From the NCBI GenBank assembly GCA_029262115.1, contig JAJCZZ010000101.1, forward strand, positions 62,001-126,000: a stretch of 64,000 nt of DNA, written 5' to 3'. Source of the DNA: Gemmatimonadota bacterium (GTDB lineage: Bacteria > Gemmatimonadota > Gemmatimonadetes > Longimicrobiales > Gaopeijiaceae). Made by a program: the position numbers and the translations under genes. Every line of letters begins with the position of its first letter. Within the stretch, counting starts at the first letter, position 1. Positions 52,942 to 61,605 of this stretch are shown piece by piece. The notes under the pieces were generated by a model. That model had not been told where the DNA came from. It saw only the letters and a list, made by a program, of their open reading frames with translations, and did no database searches.

Positions 52942-55404
52942 CTACTCCGCGCGCATCGCCTCCAGTGGATTCACGCGGGTGGCTCGGCGGGTCGGGCCCC
53001 ATGATGCGAGGGCGGTGACGGCCACGAGCGCCAGGCCCGCCATGACCAGGGGGAGCGGATCCGTCGGCGAGACGCCGAACAGCAGACTCGCCGTGAAGCG
53101 CCGAACGAGGAGCGCTCCCACCAGACCGATGGCGACGCCCGTCACCGCCAGCCGGGTCGCAAACGAGAGGATGCGCGCCGCCACCCTTCCGGCGTCGGCC
53201 CCGAGAGCCATCCGCAGGCCGATCTCGCGGGTGCGCTCCGCCACGAGGAACGCCACCACCCCGTAGAGGCCGGCGGCCGCCAGCAGCAACGCGACCAGGC
53301 CGAATGCGCTGACCAGAATCGCACTCACTTGATACCGGGCGACTTCGTCCTCGATGACCGACTCCATCGTCGTCGTCCACCCGAAGGCGAAGGAGGGGTC
53401 GAACTCCCGGAGGGTCGCCTGCACCTGCGGCGCCATGGCAGCCGCGTCTCCGCGCGTACGCACGATGAAGTGGAGGTACGGGTCCCACCGCTGCTGGAGC
53501 GAGAAATACGCCTGCGGCTTGGGCTCCTCGCCGAGTTCCAGATACGTCGCGTTCCGGGCCACCCCTACGATTGTGTGATCGCGGTCGCCGATCGGAATCG
53601 TGCGTCCCACGGGGTCCTGTCCGGGCCAGTAACGATCCGCCATCGCCTCGTTGATGACGAGGGCCGCCTCCGCCTCCGCCCGGTCCTCGATTCCGAGCGG
53701 TCGTCCGCGCAGTATCGGTATCCCCATGACATCGAAAAACGCTGGTGATACCGCGTTCAGATAGAGGATGAACGTGCCTTCGGAATCCGGGTCGCCGCCG
53801 AGCGTGATCGGGACGTCCGTGCTCCAATCCCCTTGGAGCGCAATCTGCCGCGACGTCGTCATCTCCTCGACCCCTGGGAGGGACCGGAGGCGTTCGGATG
53901 CCTGCGTGACGAACACGCGACCCTGCTCCGCGTCGTAGCCCTGGGAGCGTAGGTTGAGTTGGACGACGAGGTGGCTCTGCGTGTCAAAGCCGAGCGGCTG
54001 GGACTGGGCTGCCCAGAAGCTGCGACCGAACAGGAAGGCGCCCGCCAGGAGGATCATCGACAGCGCCACCTGGCTCACGACCAGGCCGTGGCGTAGCCGC
54101 CGTCCCGATGCCTCGAAGCGCCCTCGATGGATGGCCTGAGCCGGATCGTTGCGCACCGCCAGAAGCGCGGGCACGAGGCCGACGACCAGGGCGGTGCCCA
54201 GCGCGAGTCCCGCCGCCACCGCGAGCACGCCGGCTCCTGGCTTGAAGGAGACGACGAACGGCATGGGGAGCAGGGCTCCCACGAGATCGGACAGTTGATA
54301 CGCCAGGAGGATGCCGAGGCCTCCGCCCGCCGCGCCCAGGATGAGCGTCTCAGCCGTCAGTTGCCGCACCAATCGACCCTTGCCCGCGCCGAGCGCCGTG
54401 CGGACGCCCATCTCCCGACCCCGGGTCGTGGCACGTGACAGGAGGAGGACCGCCACGTTCGCCATGGCGATGATCAGGACGATGGCCACCGCCGCCAGGA
54501 GCATCCGCGACAGGTTGGTCAGCGTCGCCTCCTGGCCCGGACGATAAAGGATCTGACGGGCGACGAGGATCCTCTCGTCCTCCGCGCGACCGTCGAACTC
54601 GAGCGCTTTGGAGAGCGCCGTCATGTTCGCCTGGGCCGCCTCCGTCGGCTGACCGTCGGCTACGCGCCCGACCACCTGGAGCCAGGAACTGCGCTCGTTG
54701 GAGAGTCGCTCCCACCACGCCGTGCCACCGTTGCGCGAGACTGCCCCGAACATCGCGATCGGCGCCCAGGCGTCGGGCGCGTCCTCGATCGGGCTGACTC
54801 CCTCGAAGCCGTCGGGCGCGATGCCGACGACCGTGAACGGAATCCCGCTGATGGTCAGCGACCGGCCGACCGCATCCGGAGCGCCGCCGAGCGCCCGGGT
54901 CCAGAACGCATGGGACAGCACCACGACGGGGTGGGTACCTGGCGTTTGGTTGTCGTCGGAGCGGAAGGAGCGCCCTGCCGCCATCGGCACCCCGAGCACG
55001 TCGAAGTAGTTCTCGGACGTGAAGCCCACTTCCATCTGGTCCGGGCGGTCGGGTCCGATCGAATACGCCACGGTCGAAGAGCCGCCCCACGCCGCCAGGC
55101 CGGAGAAGGCGGAGGCACCCTCACGGTAGTATTCGAAGTCCGGATTTCCGAGTGATCCGCCCCGCTGATTGTCGTCCCACACCCGGTAGATCCGCACCAA
55201 GCGATCGGGCTCGGCCACATGCTCCGGCTGGAAGAAGAACACGGTGTCGACCAGCGAGAACACGGTGGTCGGCCCCCCGATGCCGAGTGCCATCACGCCG
55301 ACAGCCATGGCCGCGAAGCCCGGCCGGCGCAGCAGAGATCGTAGTCCGAACCGCAGGTCCTGTACGAGATCGTGTCCCATCATCCTCCTCCTCGTCGTCG
55401 TCAT
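52942..55404 (-). CDS. ADOP-type ABC transporter permease (without prefix domain)
   Basis: An 820-residue MacB/FtsX-like permease: first helix (FAAMAVGVMALGIGGPTTVF), periplasmic domain, three-helix FtsX bundle (LLAAVAIVLIIAMANVAVLL), second periplasmic domain and C-terminal bundle ending RRATRVNPLEAMRAE. Unlike the two ADOP proteins at 11544-17765, the N-terminal prefix domain is not fused but encoded by the preceding small gene; its stop overlaps this ATG (ATGA). Substrate unknown. It is the third gene of a PadR-prefix-permease operon. Confidence 0.88.
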   Translation of the reverse strand: MTTTRRRMMGHDLVQDLRFGLRSLLRRPGFAAMAVGVMALGIGGPTTVFSLVDTVFFFQPEHVAEPDRLVRIYRVWDDNQRGGSLGNPDFEYYREGASAFSGLAAWGGSSTVAYSIGPDRPDQMEVGFTSENYFDVLGVPMAAGRSFRSDDNQTPGTHPVVVLSHAFWTRALGGAPDAVGRSLTISGIPFTVVGIAPDGFEGVSPIEDAPDAWAPIAMFGAVSRNGGTAWWERLSNERSSWLQVVGRVADGQPTEAAQANMTALSKALEFDGRAEDERILVARQILYRPGQEATLTNLSRMLLAAVAIVLIIAMANVAVLLLSRATTRGREMGVRTALGAGKGRLVRQLTAETLILGAAGGGLGILLAYQLSDLVGALLPMPFVVSFKPGAGVLAVAAGLALGTALVVGLVPALLAVRNDPAQAIHRGRFEASGRRLRHGLVVSQVALSMILLAGAFLFGRSFWAAQSQPLGFDTQSHLVVQLNLRSQGYDAEQGRVFVTQASERLRSLPGVEEMTTSRQIALQGDWSTDVPITLGGDPDSEGTFILYLNAVSPAFFDVMGIPILRGRPLGIEDRAEAEAALVINEAMADRYWPGQDPVGRTIPIGDRDHTIVGVARNATYLELGEEPKPQAYFSLQQRWDPYLHFIVRTRGDAAAMAPQVQATLREFDPSFAFGWTTTMESVIEDEVARYQVSAILVSAFGLVALLLAAAGLYGVVAFLVAERTREIGLRMALGADAGRVAARILSFATRLAVTGVAIGLVGALLVRRFTASLLFGVSPTDPLPLVMAGLALVAVTALASWGPTRRATRVNPLEAMRAE

Positions 55405-55730
55405 CGTTGTCGTCGTAGCGCGGGGTCGTGCGTTGGCTGGTGTCGTTGCGTCGTGGGTGCCGCCGGGAGGTCGCGAAAGCGCCACCCGATAAGGCTCACG
55501 GCATCGCGCAGAAGCAGGCGCCGGGCCTCACCGCGTCCGAGCCGAGTCGTGCGTCTGCGGAGCGTTTGAAGCAGGTCACCGATCATCTCCTCCCGACGGT
55601 CCGCCGGAAGGACGAGCGTGAGGAAGGCGCGCAGCCACAGGGGGATGGCGGCTGGGCCCGGCTCGGATGGGTCGCCGTGCGGGTCAGGGCCGGGGCTGCC
55701 CCTGGACGGAGGGCGGTTCGCCGATGTCAC
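55401..55730 (-). CDS. Stand-alone ADOP permease prefix domain protein
   Basis: A 109-residue protein whose core (LRAFLTLVLPADRREEMIGD, then LLQTLRRRTTRLGRGEARRL, DAVSLIGWRFRD) is the prefix domain that normally begins ADOP permeases. Here it is a separate gene with GTGA overlap to the PadR gene upstream and ATGA overlap to the permease downstream. The clean double overlap argues for a genuine split, not a frameshift, since both starts and stops are coupled. It may bind the permease as a regulatory subunit. Confidence 0.75.
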   Translation of the reverse strand: MTSANRPPSRGSPGPDPHGDPSEPGPAAIPLWLRAFLTLVLPADRREEMIGDLLQTLRRRTTRLGRGEARRLLLRDAVSLIGWRFRDLPAAPTTQRHQPTHDPALRRQR

Positions 55731-56050
55731 CGCTCGGCTCGCGCCGGGGTGCCCCAGAGTTGCTCGCGGATCTGACGGCTACGGCGGAGAGCCTCTTCGC
55801 CCGCTTCGGTGAGCCCGTAGTGCCGCTTGGCGCGCCCCCCCCGCTCGGCGGTGGGTTCTCCGAGCCAAGAGTCCGAGTAGCCCTTCCGCTGCGCCCGGTC
55901 CATGACCGTGTAGATGGCGCCGAGCGCCACTTCGCGCTCAGCCTGATCTGCCAGGAGTTCCTGGATGTTCGCGCCGTGGGCGTCGGGTCCAAGCTGCCGG
56001 ACCGCCAGGAGCACCACCTCTTCGAACTCGCCGAGTCGCTGGCCCTTCAT
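55727..56050 (-). CDS. PadR-family transcriptional regulator
   Basis: A 107-residue PadR winged-helix protein (LGEFEEVVLLAVRQLGPDA, then EVALGAIYTVMDRAQRKGY, with the wing GGRAKRHYGLTEAGEEAL). It heads the prefix-permease operon and overlaps the next gene by 4 bp. A TGTAG-type dyad about 75 bp upstream of its start is a likely operator. Confidence 0.92.
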   Translation of the reverse strand: MKGQRLGEFEEVVLLAVRQLGPDAHGANIQELLADQAEREVALGAIYTVMDRAQRKGYSDSWLGEPTAERGGRAKRHYGLTEAGEEALRRSRQIREQLWGTPARAER

Positions 56051-56125
56051 GAGTGCTCCTGGGTGGTGGTGGGGGCGGTGAGTGGACTACGCGCGTGGCG
56101 TGGAACCCGTCCGGTGTGATTAATA

Positions 56126-56143
56126 CTACAAAATGTAATGTAG
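56126..56143. promoter_or_regulatory. PadR-type operator upstream of the third PadR operon
   Basis: CTACA (56126-56130) and TGTAG (56139-56143) flank a second inner pair TACA/TGTA (56127-56130, 56134-56137). The pattern matches PadR dyads and the site at 14734-14760, in an AT-rich patch 75-93 bp before the PadR start. Confidence 0.6.
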
Positions 56144-56243
56144 GAGAAATGGAGATGGTGGGAAGGGGTGGGGCTGGGAAGGCCCGACCTGGGTCCGGGG
56201 TGAGCGTGGCGTGGCCGCTGCAAGCTTGGCAGACGGGTCAGAA

Positions 56244-56263
56244 AACTATACTATGATATAGTT
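56244..56263. promoter_or_regulatory. Inverted repeat upstream of hipBA (operator candidate)
   Basis: AACTATA (56244-56250) and TATAGTT (56257-56263) form a perfect 7-bp inverted repeat with the spacer CTATGA. It is about 31 bp before the hipB start, AT-rich and overlapping potential -10 hexamers, as expected for a HipB-binding site. Confidence 0.6.
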
Positions 56264-56294
56264 ATAGAGCTTACCGCTATAGGATTATGTAGCC

Positions 56295-56624
56295 ATGAAG
56301 ATCACGGAAGCACTGCCCGGTCCGGTGCTGGACCAGCTCGCGCGCATTGGCGAAGGGATCCGGATCGCGCGCATGCGGCGCCGCATGACCCAGAAAGACC
56401 TCGCTTCCCGTGTAGGCACGACGTTCCACACGATTCGCCGCATCGAGCAGGGAGCCCCTGGTACGGCGATCGGCTTCTATCTCAGGACGCTATGGGTGCT
56501 CGGGCTCTTCGAGGACGTGAACGTCCTCGCCGACCCCGCGCGCGACCGGGAGGGGCTCATCCGCGAAGCGTCGGAGCGGAACCGGATCGCGCGGCCGAAG
56601 GGGAGCTTGAGCCGTGACTTCTAG
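56295..56624 (+). CDS. hipB: HipB-like XRE antitoxin
   Basis: A 109-residue protein with an XRE helix-turn-helix (IRIARMRRRMTQKDLASRVG, TTFHTIRRIEQGAPG). It represses the operon and neutralises the kinase toxin encoded immediately downstream, whose GTG start overlaps this gene by 11 bp. C-terminal helical residues (EGLIREASERNRIAR) probably contact HipA. Confidence 0.85.
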   Translation: MKITEALPGPVLDQLARIGEGIRIARMRRRMTQKDLASRVGTTFHTIRRIEQGAPGTAIGFYLRTLWVLGLFEDVNVLADPARDREGLIREASERNRIARPKGSLSRDF

Positions 56625-57888
56625 GGCCAGCACGTTCGTCTTCGTCCAGTTGCCCGGCGGAGTGAGCCCTGTGGTCGCGGCGCGCTACGAACTCGAACCG
56701 ACCGCGGCGGGGCCGCTCGGGCGCCTCGTCTACGGACGCTCCTACCTGGAGCGCCCGGAATCCTTACCGCTCGATCCGGTGCACCTCCCGCTCAGCGAGG
56801 AGGAGTTCACGACCACGAAGATCGGCGGCATGTTCGGGGCGCTCCGCGACACGGCCCCGGACGCGTGGGGCCGCATGGTCCTCGAGCGTGGCCGACTTGG
56901 CCGGAACTGGACGGAGCTGGACTACCTGCTCGAAGCGTCCGACCAGCGGGTCGGCGCGCTGCGCTACGGCCCGCGAGCGGACGCGCCCACACCGCGGGAC
57001 CGCGTCCACACGATGGAGGATCTCGAGCGCCTCGGTGAGGCGGCCGAGACGCTGCAGGCCGAGGCGGCCGGCGAGGCGACACCGCTACGGGCCGACGTTG
57101 CCGAGCTGCTCGACCCGAGCAGCGGTCTGGGCGGTGCCCGCCCCAAGGCATCGGTGGTGGACGAGCGCGGCCAGCTCTGGGTGGCGAAGCTCCCGGCCCG
57201 AGGGGATCGCCGGGTGAATGCCGTCACCGAGGGAGCGTATCTGGGCCTCGCCGCGCGGTGCGGAATCCACGTGCCGCGGAGACGCGTCGTGAACGTGGCT
57301 GGCCGGCCTACGATCCTTGTCGAGCGGTTCGACCAGGCACCGGCGCCCGAGGGGGAGACGCGGCGGTTCTACCTCAGCGCGCACACGCTCCTCGGCCTTG
57401 ACGAGTCGGTCCTCGACCGGCGGAAATGGTCCTACCTCGAGCTCGCCCATCTGCTGCGCCGGATCTCGGACAAGCCTGAGGTCGACGTCATCGAACTGTT
57501 CCGGCGTATGGTCTTCAACGCGCTCGTGACCAACCTGGACGATCATCCCCGCAACCATGCGGTGATCGGCACGGCTACGGGCGGCTGGCGGCTCTCGCCC
57601 GCGTTCGATCTCGTCGCGTCGAGCGCCGCGAGCGCCGACAACCGCGAGCTCGCGATGATTTGCGGCGCTCTGCCCGGTCGGGAGCGCTGGGGGAGTCGCG
57701 CCAATCTCGTCTCGGGCTGTCGGCATTTCGGACTGACTCCCGACGAGGCTGCGTCGATGATCGACGAGGTCAAGGCGGTCGTCACTGCGTCCTGGCGGGC
57801 GGAGGTGCGGGCCCAGGGCGGTACAGATCAGGACTGCGAGAACATCGCTCATGCGATCGTCTACGAGGGTTTCGAGCTCGAGCCGTGA
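56614..57888 (+). CDS. hipA: HipA-type serine/threonine kinase toxin
   Basis: A 424-residue HipA-family kinase. HipA phosphorylates glutamyl-tRNA synthetase and induces dormancy. The N-terminal barrel domain (residues 1-100) is followed by GGARPKASVVDE (phosphate-binding), the catalytic-loop NLDDHPRNHAV with the Asp and Asn, and LSPAFDLVAS, the metal-binding DFD-like block. The length is right for HipA (about 440). It is encoded with an XRE partner and preceded by a dyad operator. Confidence 0.9.
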   Translation: MTSRASTFVFVQLPGGVSPVVAARYELEPTAAGPLGRLVYGRSYLERPESLPLDPVHLPLSEEEFTTTKIGGMFGALRDTAPDAWGRMVLERGRLGRNWTELDYLLEASDQRVGALRYGPRADAPTPRDRVHTMEDLERLGEAAETLQAEAAGEATPLRADVAELLDPSSGLGGARPKASVVDERGQLWVAKLPARGDRRVNAVTEGAYLGLAARCGIHVPRRRVVNVAGRPTILVERFDQAPAPEGETRRFYLSAHTLLGLDESVLDRRKWSYLELAHLLRRISDKPEVDVIELFRRMVFNALVTNLDDHPRNHAVIGTATGGWRLSPAFDLVASSAASADNRELAMICGALPGRERWGSRANLVSGCRHFGLTPDEAASMIDEVKAVVTASWRAEVRAQGGTDQDCENIAHAIVYEGFELEP

Positions 57889-58031
57889 TTGAACGATACT
57901 ACGGGACGCCCCCTGGTCAAGATAAGGTCAAGGGGTCGCCGTCAGCCCCCTTTCGCGGGCGTGGTCCGGGCCTATCATGAGGACTCGGCCCTATCCCCGT
58001 CATTCCCTGGAAGCCCCGTGGAGAGAGTTCC

Positions 58032-59303
58032 GTGACCCGACGCGCATACAGGCTGGGCCTTTGTTTCGTCGCCCCACTCGCCGCAACTCTCGCCGCCGGA
58101 GCAGTCCTTCCGGGCGCCGCCGGGCAGGACGCCTCGGACCCCCCGACGCCTCTGGTCTTGCGGGGGGTCAACGTGGTGGACGGGGCGTCCGCGGAGCCCC
58201 GCATGGACGTCTCCATCGTGGTCGTCGACGGACGCATCAGAGAGATCGGTCCGCGGGGGGTCCAGGCCCCGCCCGGCGCCCGGGAGCTTCCCCTCGACGG
58301 GTACTGGGTGGTCCCGGGGTTGCTGGACGCCCACACGCATCTGAACACCCTCGACGCGGCCCGCCGCGCCCTGGAGTCCGGCGTCACGACGGTCCGCACG
58401 GCGGGCGTGGGCAGCTACGTCGACGTGGCGCTCCGGGAGGCGGTGCGGGAGGGCCGACTCGCCGGGCCCGACGTCTTGGCCACGGGGGTGTACGTGACCC
58501 CGGACATCGGCGACGGCGCGCTGGCCGACCCCCGGCTCGCCCAGTTCCTCGCCGACAGTGTGGACAGCGAGGAGGAACTCCGCCGCCTGGTGGCCGTCAA
58601 TGCCGATCACGGCGTGGACTGGATCAAGACCCGGGCGACGGAGCGGGCCGGCACGCCGTCCACCGACCCCCGCGAGCAGGTCTACAGCGAGGACGAACTC
58701 CGGGCGGTGGTGGAGGAGGCGGCGCGGCACGGTCTCTTCGTGGCCGCCCACGCCCACGGGGAGGAGGGCATCGTGGCAGCGGTGCACGCCGGGGTGAAGA
58801 GCATCGAGCACGGCACCTACGCCTCGGACGCGACGCTTCGGCTCATGCGCGACCGGGGAACCGTCCTGGTGCCCACCCTCTCCTCCGTGCTTTCGTTTGG
58901 CCAGCCGGGCGACTACGCCGATCCGCGCCTCTTCCTGCGGGGCCAGCACCTGGCGCCCCGCCGCGTGGACATGGTGCGTCGGGCCCACGCTTTGGGGATC
59001 CCGATTGTGGTGGGCGTGGACACCGACTACGGGCCCGGGAGCACCGCCAGGGTCGCCCGGGCGGTGACGTTCATGGTGGAGGAACTGGACTTCGACCCCC
59101 TCTACGCCCTCCAGGCTGCGACCAGCCGCTCCGCCGAGCTACTCGGGGTGGCCGACCGTACGGGGAGGGTGGCCGAGGGGATGGAAGCCGACCTGCTCAT
59201 CATCGACTCCAATCCCCTGGAGCGGGTGCGGACGCTTCAGGATCCGCTGGTCGTGATCTCGAACGGGTACGTGGTGCTGAACCGCCTGCCGTTCGCCCGG
59301 TAG
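58032..59303 (+). CDS. Secreted amidohydrolase family protein
   Basis: A 423-residue exported amidohydrolase (signal in LGLCFVAPLAATLAAGAVLP). The metal-dependent hydrolase barrel has DAHTHL (HxH), a possible bridging lysine in DWIKTRATE, AAHAHGEEG, IEHGTY and GVDTDYG (final Asp), so all metal ligands are in place. Homologues hydrolyse cyclic amides, imides or dipeptides (prolidase-like imidazolonepropionase-type). The GTG start at 58032 has GGAGAG nearby. Substrate unknown. Confidence 0.85.
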   Translation: MTRRAYRLGLCFVAPLAATLAAGAVLPGAAGQDASDPPTPLVLRGVNVVDGASAEPRMDVSIVVVDGRIREIGPRGVQAPPGARELPLDGYWVVPGLLDAHTHLNTLDAARRALESGVTTVRTAGVGSYVDVALREAVREGRLAGPDVLATGVYVTPDIGDGALADPRLAQFLADSVDSEEELRRLVAVNADHGVDWIKTRATERAGTPSTDPREQVYSEDELRAVVEEAARHGLFVAAHAHGEEGIVAAVHAGVKSIEHGTYASDATLRLMRDRGTVLVPTLSSVLSFGQPGDYADPRLFLRGQHLAPRRVDMVRRAHALGIPIVVGVDTDYGPGSTARVARAVTFMVEELDFDPLYALQAATSRSAELLGVADRTGRVAEGMEADLLIIDSNPLERVRTLQDPLVVISNGYVVLNRLPFAR

Positions 59304-59514
59304 GACGGGTCGTTGAGCTCGGAGCGGGCAGGGTCCGCACGGGCGGGGAGGCGCCGGTGAATCGACTCGGAGCGCGCCCTCAATCCGTCGCCGCTTTTCC
59401 GGCTGCCCGCGCCTCTCCCTTGAGTTTTCCCCCGCATCCGACGCAGGTTGAGGCGGAAGCCGTTCGTCCGAGCGGCTTTACGGAGATCCAGCAATGTATC
59501 CAGGGAGGAGTATC

Positions 59515-59946
59515 ATGAAGATCAGGGAAATCCTCCGCAACAAAGGCCGAACCGTCGTCACGATCACAGGTGACCGAACGGTTCTCGAAGCCGTGGCGGT
59601 TCTGGTCGAGCACAACATCGGAAGCGTCGTCGTGGTCGAGGGGGACCGACCCAGGGGCATTCTCACGGAGCGAGACATCCTGCGTCTCACGGCCCGCTCC
59701 CCTGGCGAGCTCGACTCGATCCCGGTGGCGACGGCCATGACCTCGGAGGTGATCACCACCACCCCGGACCGGGACCTCACGGAAGTGATGGACGTCATGA
59801 CCGGCAACAAGGTCCGCCACCTGCCCGTCGTCGAGGAGGGGCGTCTCACCGGCATCGTGTCCATCGGCGATGTCGTCAACGCCTGCCGGGTCTCGGCGGA
59901 AGAGGAGAACTCCCACCTCCGCCGGTACATCAACGTCACCGGCTGA
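59515..59946 (+). CDS. Two-CBS-domain protein
   Basis: A 143-residue protein consisting of two CBS repeats (MKIREILRNKGRTVVTITGD; TSEVITTTPDRDLTEVMDVM), each with the DRPRGILTERDI and GRLTGIVSIGDV ends. Pairs of CBS domains form a Bateman module that binds adenine nucleotides or other ligands. The protein has no effector domain. GGGAGGAG precedes ATG 59515. It may act as a free-standing energy sensor. Confidence 0.9.
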   Translation: MKIREILRNKGRTVVTITGDRTVLEAVAVLVEHNIGSVVVVEGDRPRGILTERDILRLTARSPGELDSIPVATAMTSEVITTTPDRDLTEVMDVMTGNKVRHLPVVEEGRLTGIVSIGDVVNACRVSAEEENSHLRRYINVTG

Positions 59947-60128
59947 CCCCACCGGCGCCCGGAGCTCCAGGGAGCCAAGGAAGGGATGCGCCGCGAGCGT
60001 GCTTCCGTGAGGATACCGTCGGCCCCGCTGGCTGACAGTGGGGCGGGCCCAGTATCCCGGCGGCGGTCCCCGTTGAGGAGGCTGGCCTCCCTCGCTAACT
60101 TGTCTGGCTCCGGGCAATCCGCCCGACC

Positions 60129-60204
<76 letters not shown>

Positions 60205-60209
60205 TTGGA

Positions 60210-60263
60210 CAAAACGCGTTGCCCTGCGGGACTCATTGGGGTCCCTTCGGGCAACGCGTTTTG
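60210..60263 (+). terminator. Long perfect stem-loop immediately after tRNA-Ile
   Basis: A 15-bp perfect stem (60210-60224 with 60249-60263, both beginning or ending CAAAACG/CGTTTTG) encloses an inner stem GGGAC/GTCCC. The T-rich 3' end of the arm (CGTTTTG) allows it to act as the tRNA terminator. Confidence 0.65.
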
Positions 60264-60620
60264 CGGTTGGTTGGCGAGGTGTCTAGTAGGGGTGTCTACG
60301 GGGACTACGAGGCCTCGATCTCGCCGATGAACGCTGCGGCCGCCTCCACCCCCTCCGCCAGCGTGGCTACCGGCAACCCGAGCTCCGTTGCCAGTGCCGC
60401 GAAGGGCTCTTCCCAGGCCTCCGGCGGGTCCACGGCCGGAGGCCTGGCGTGGGTGCCGCGGGAAGCCCGCCCCCGACAACACGTCCTCGTTGCGAATCCA
60501 CATAATCCGATGCTCCGCATAATGGTTACGGCAACGCTGCACGGGGTGACTCGACCCGAATACCTGATTGATCCCCTTCCTGAGCGCCTTGGAGCCATCG
60601 ATGACGAACACCGTGGGGGG
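60264..60620 (-). pseudogene. Degenerate IS256-family transposase remnant
   Basis: From about 60620 to 60500 the minus strand encodes FVIDGSKALRKGINQVFGSS and HPVQRCRNHYAEHRI, the signature of IS256 (mutator) transposases around the second catalytic Asp (DG-KAL--V-FG and QRC). Then the frame breaks and only unrelated fragments follow, including a C-terminal-like piece (WEEPFAALATELGLPVATLA) in another frame to about 60305. No inverted repeats or complete transposase are present. Confidence 0.6.
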
Positions 60621-60699
60621 GCATCCGCAACGGGTGGATCGGAGACGCCGGCTCCTGACCTCCGTCAGTGCGGGGCGCTCGAGTTGCGTGTCTCAGAAC

Positions 60700-61206
60700 T
60701 CACTCGACTTCTCGGTCGGTCCACGAGCGGCACTCCGCTACCAAATCCTCCCAATTCGTTGGCGGGCGACCCCGCTCCAGCATGGATCGAAACACGGCAT
60801 AGGCATCGGTTCGTGCTCCACTTTTTCGCAAGGTTGAATCGTCGTTCAGCCATACGTATGCGACCATGGCAGGATCACTTGAGTATCGGAAGAAGAGCCT
60901 GAAGCGCTGGAAGAACTTGTCCCTCCGCCAGTGCCGGTGTCCCGACCCAAGAGTGCGACCCTGGCGGTAGCGATCTGCGCCGGGATCTTGAGGGATATCG
61001 CGTAAAGTGGCGTCCCGAACCGCAGCGAGTAGCTTCGCCGCCGGCGCCTGTCGATAATGTTCGGGATCCCGGTCGCGCAACCGCTCAACCTTTGCTTTCA
61101 GGTCCCGCCAGCGTTCCGCGAACCCTGGCCATACTAGCAGGTGGTGTCCATTCACGAGTAGCGGGCGCGCCCGGTTTCCCGCCGCCTCTAGGGATCGGTT
61201 TTCCAT
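60700..61206 (-). CDS. yhaV: YhaV-family RNase toxin
   Basis: A 168-residue protein closely following the YhaV toxin family: VNGHHLLVWPGFAERWRDLK, DPEHYRQAPAAKLLAAV, DRYRQGRTLGSGHRHWRRDK, FFQRFRLFFRYSS, YVWLNDDSTLRKSGARTDAY. YhaV is a ribosome-associated mRNA interferase neutralised by PrlF. Its ATG overlaps the PrlF-like stop (TGATG). The active-site region appears intact. Confidence 0.88.
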   Translation of the reverse strand: MENRSLEAAGNRARPLLVNGHHLLVWPGFAERWRDLKAKVERLRDRDPEHYRQAPAAKLLAAVRDATLRDIPQDPGADRYRQGRTLGSGHRHWRRDKFFQRFRLFFRYSSDPAMVAYVWLNDDSTLRKSGARTDAYAVFRSMLERGRPPTNWEDLVAECRSWTDREVE

Positions 61207-61544
61207 CAGGGAAGTTCAAACCCCTCGTCCAGCGCTATCTCCTTGTCGTACTCCACACCATCGAGAAGCTCGTCCAAACCCGCTACATCTTCTGTCGTGA
61301 AAGGCCGGAGAAGCTCTGGGTGTCGTGTGATCTGCTCCTGGAGAAACGCCAGGTACACGGGGAACACGGGGTCCTGGGTCTCGTCCTTCTCCTGTGAGCG
61401 CGTACGAATCAGGAGGCATCCTGGGGCAATAACATCCGCCTCCACGTCCCCCTCGCCAAACTCTGGATGGGACGTAAACAAGGCACTCTCAAGACGAATA
61501 GCCTTCGAGTTTCCCGTACGAGTAGCTCGACCTGTGTACGACAT
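61206..61544 (-). CDS. prlF: PrlF-like antitoxin
   Basis: A 112-residue protein with the AbrB-like N-terminal fold of PrlF/SohA antitoxins (RATRTGNSKAIRLESALFTS, EADVIAPGCLLIRTRS) and an acidic C-terminal tail (LLDGVEYDKEIALDEG). It is co-encoded with the YhaV toxin. AGGAGG precedes the ATG at 61544. A promoter with an embedded dyad lies upstream. Confidence 0.78.
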   Translation of the reverse strand: MSYTGRATRTGNSKAIRLESALFTSHPEFGEGDVEADVIAPGCLLIRTRSQEKDETQDPVFPVYLAFLQEQITRHPELLRPFTTEDVAGLDELLDGVEYDKEIALDEGFELP

Positions 61545-61570
61545 CGTTCCCTCCTGGGTGACTGACGTTA

Positions 61571-61605
61571 GTACAAGTGTACGTCCGCTGGCCAGGTGCG
61601 GTCAA
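61571..61605 (-). promoter_or_regulatory. Promoter and operator of the prlF-yhaV operon
   Basis: On the minus strand TTGACC (plus 61600-61605) and TACACT (plus 61576-61581) stand 18 bp apart, a good sigma-70 pair. The GTACA/TGTAC inverted repeat at 61571-61575 and 61578-61582 overlaps the -10 box and probably is the PrlF operator. Confidence 0.6.

Noticed and set aside
60264-60620. Complete IS256 element
   Set aside because: Only a short transposase segment around one catalytic Asp is present, with frame breaks and no terminal inverted repeats.
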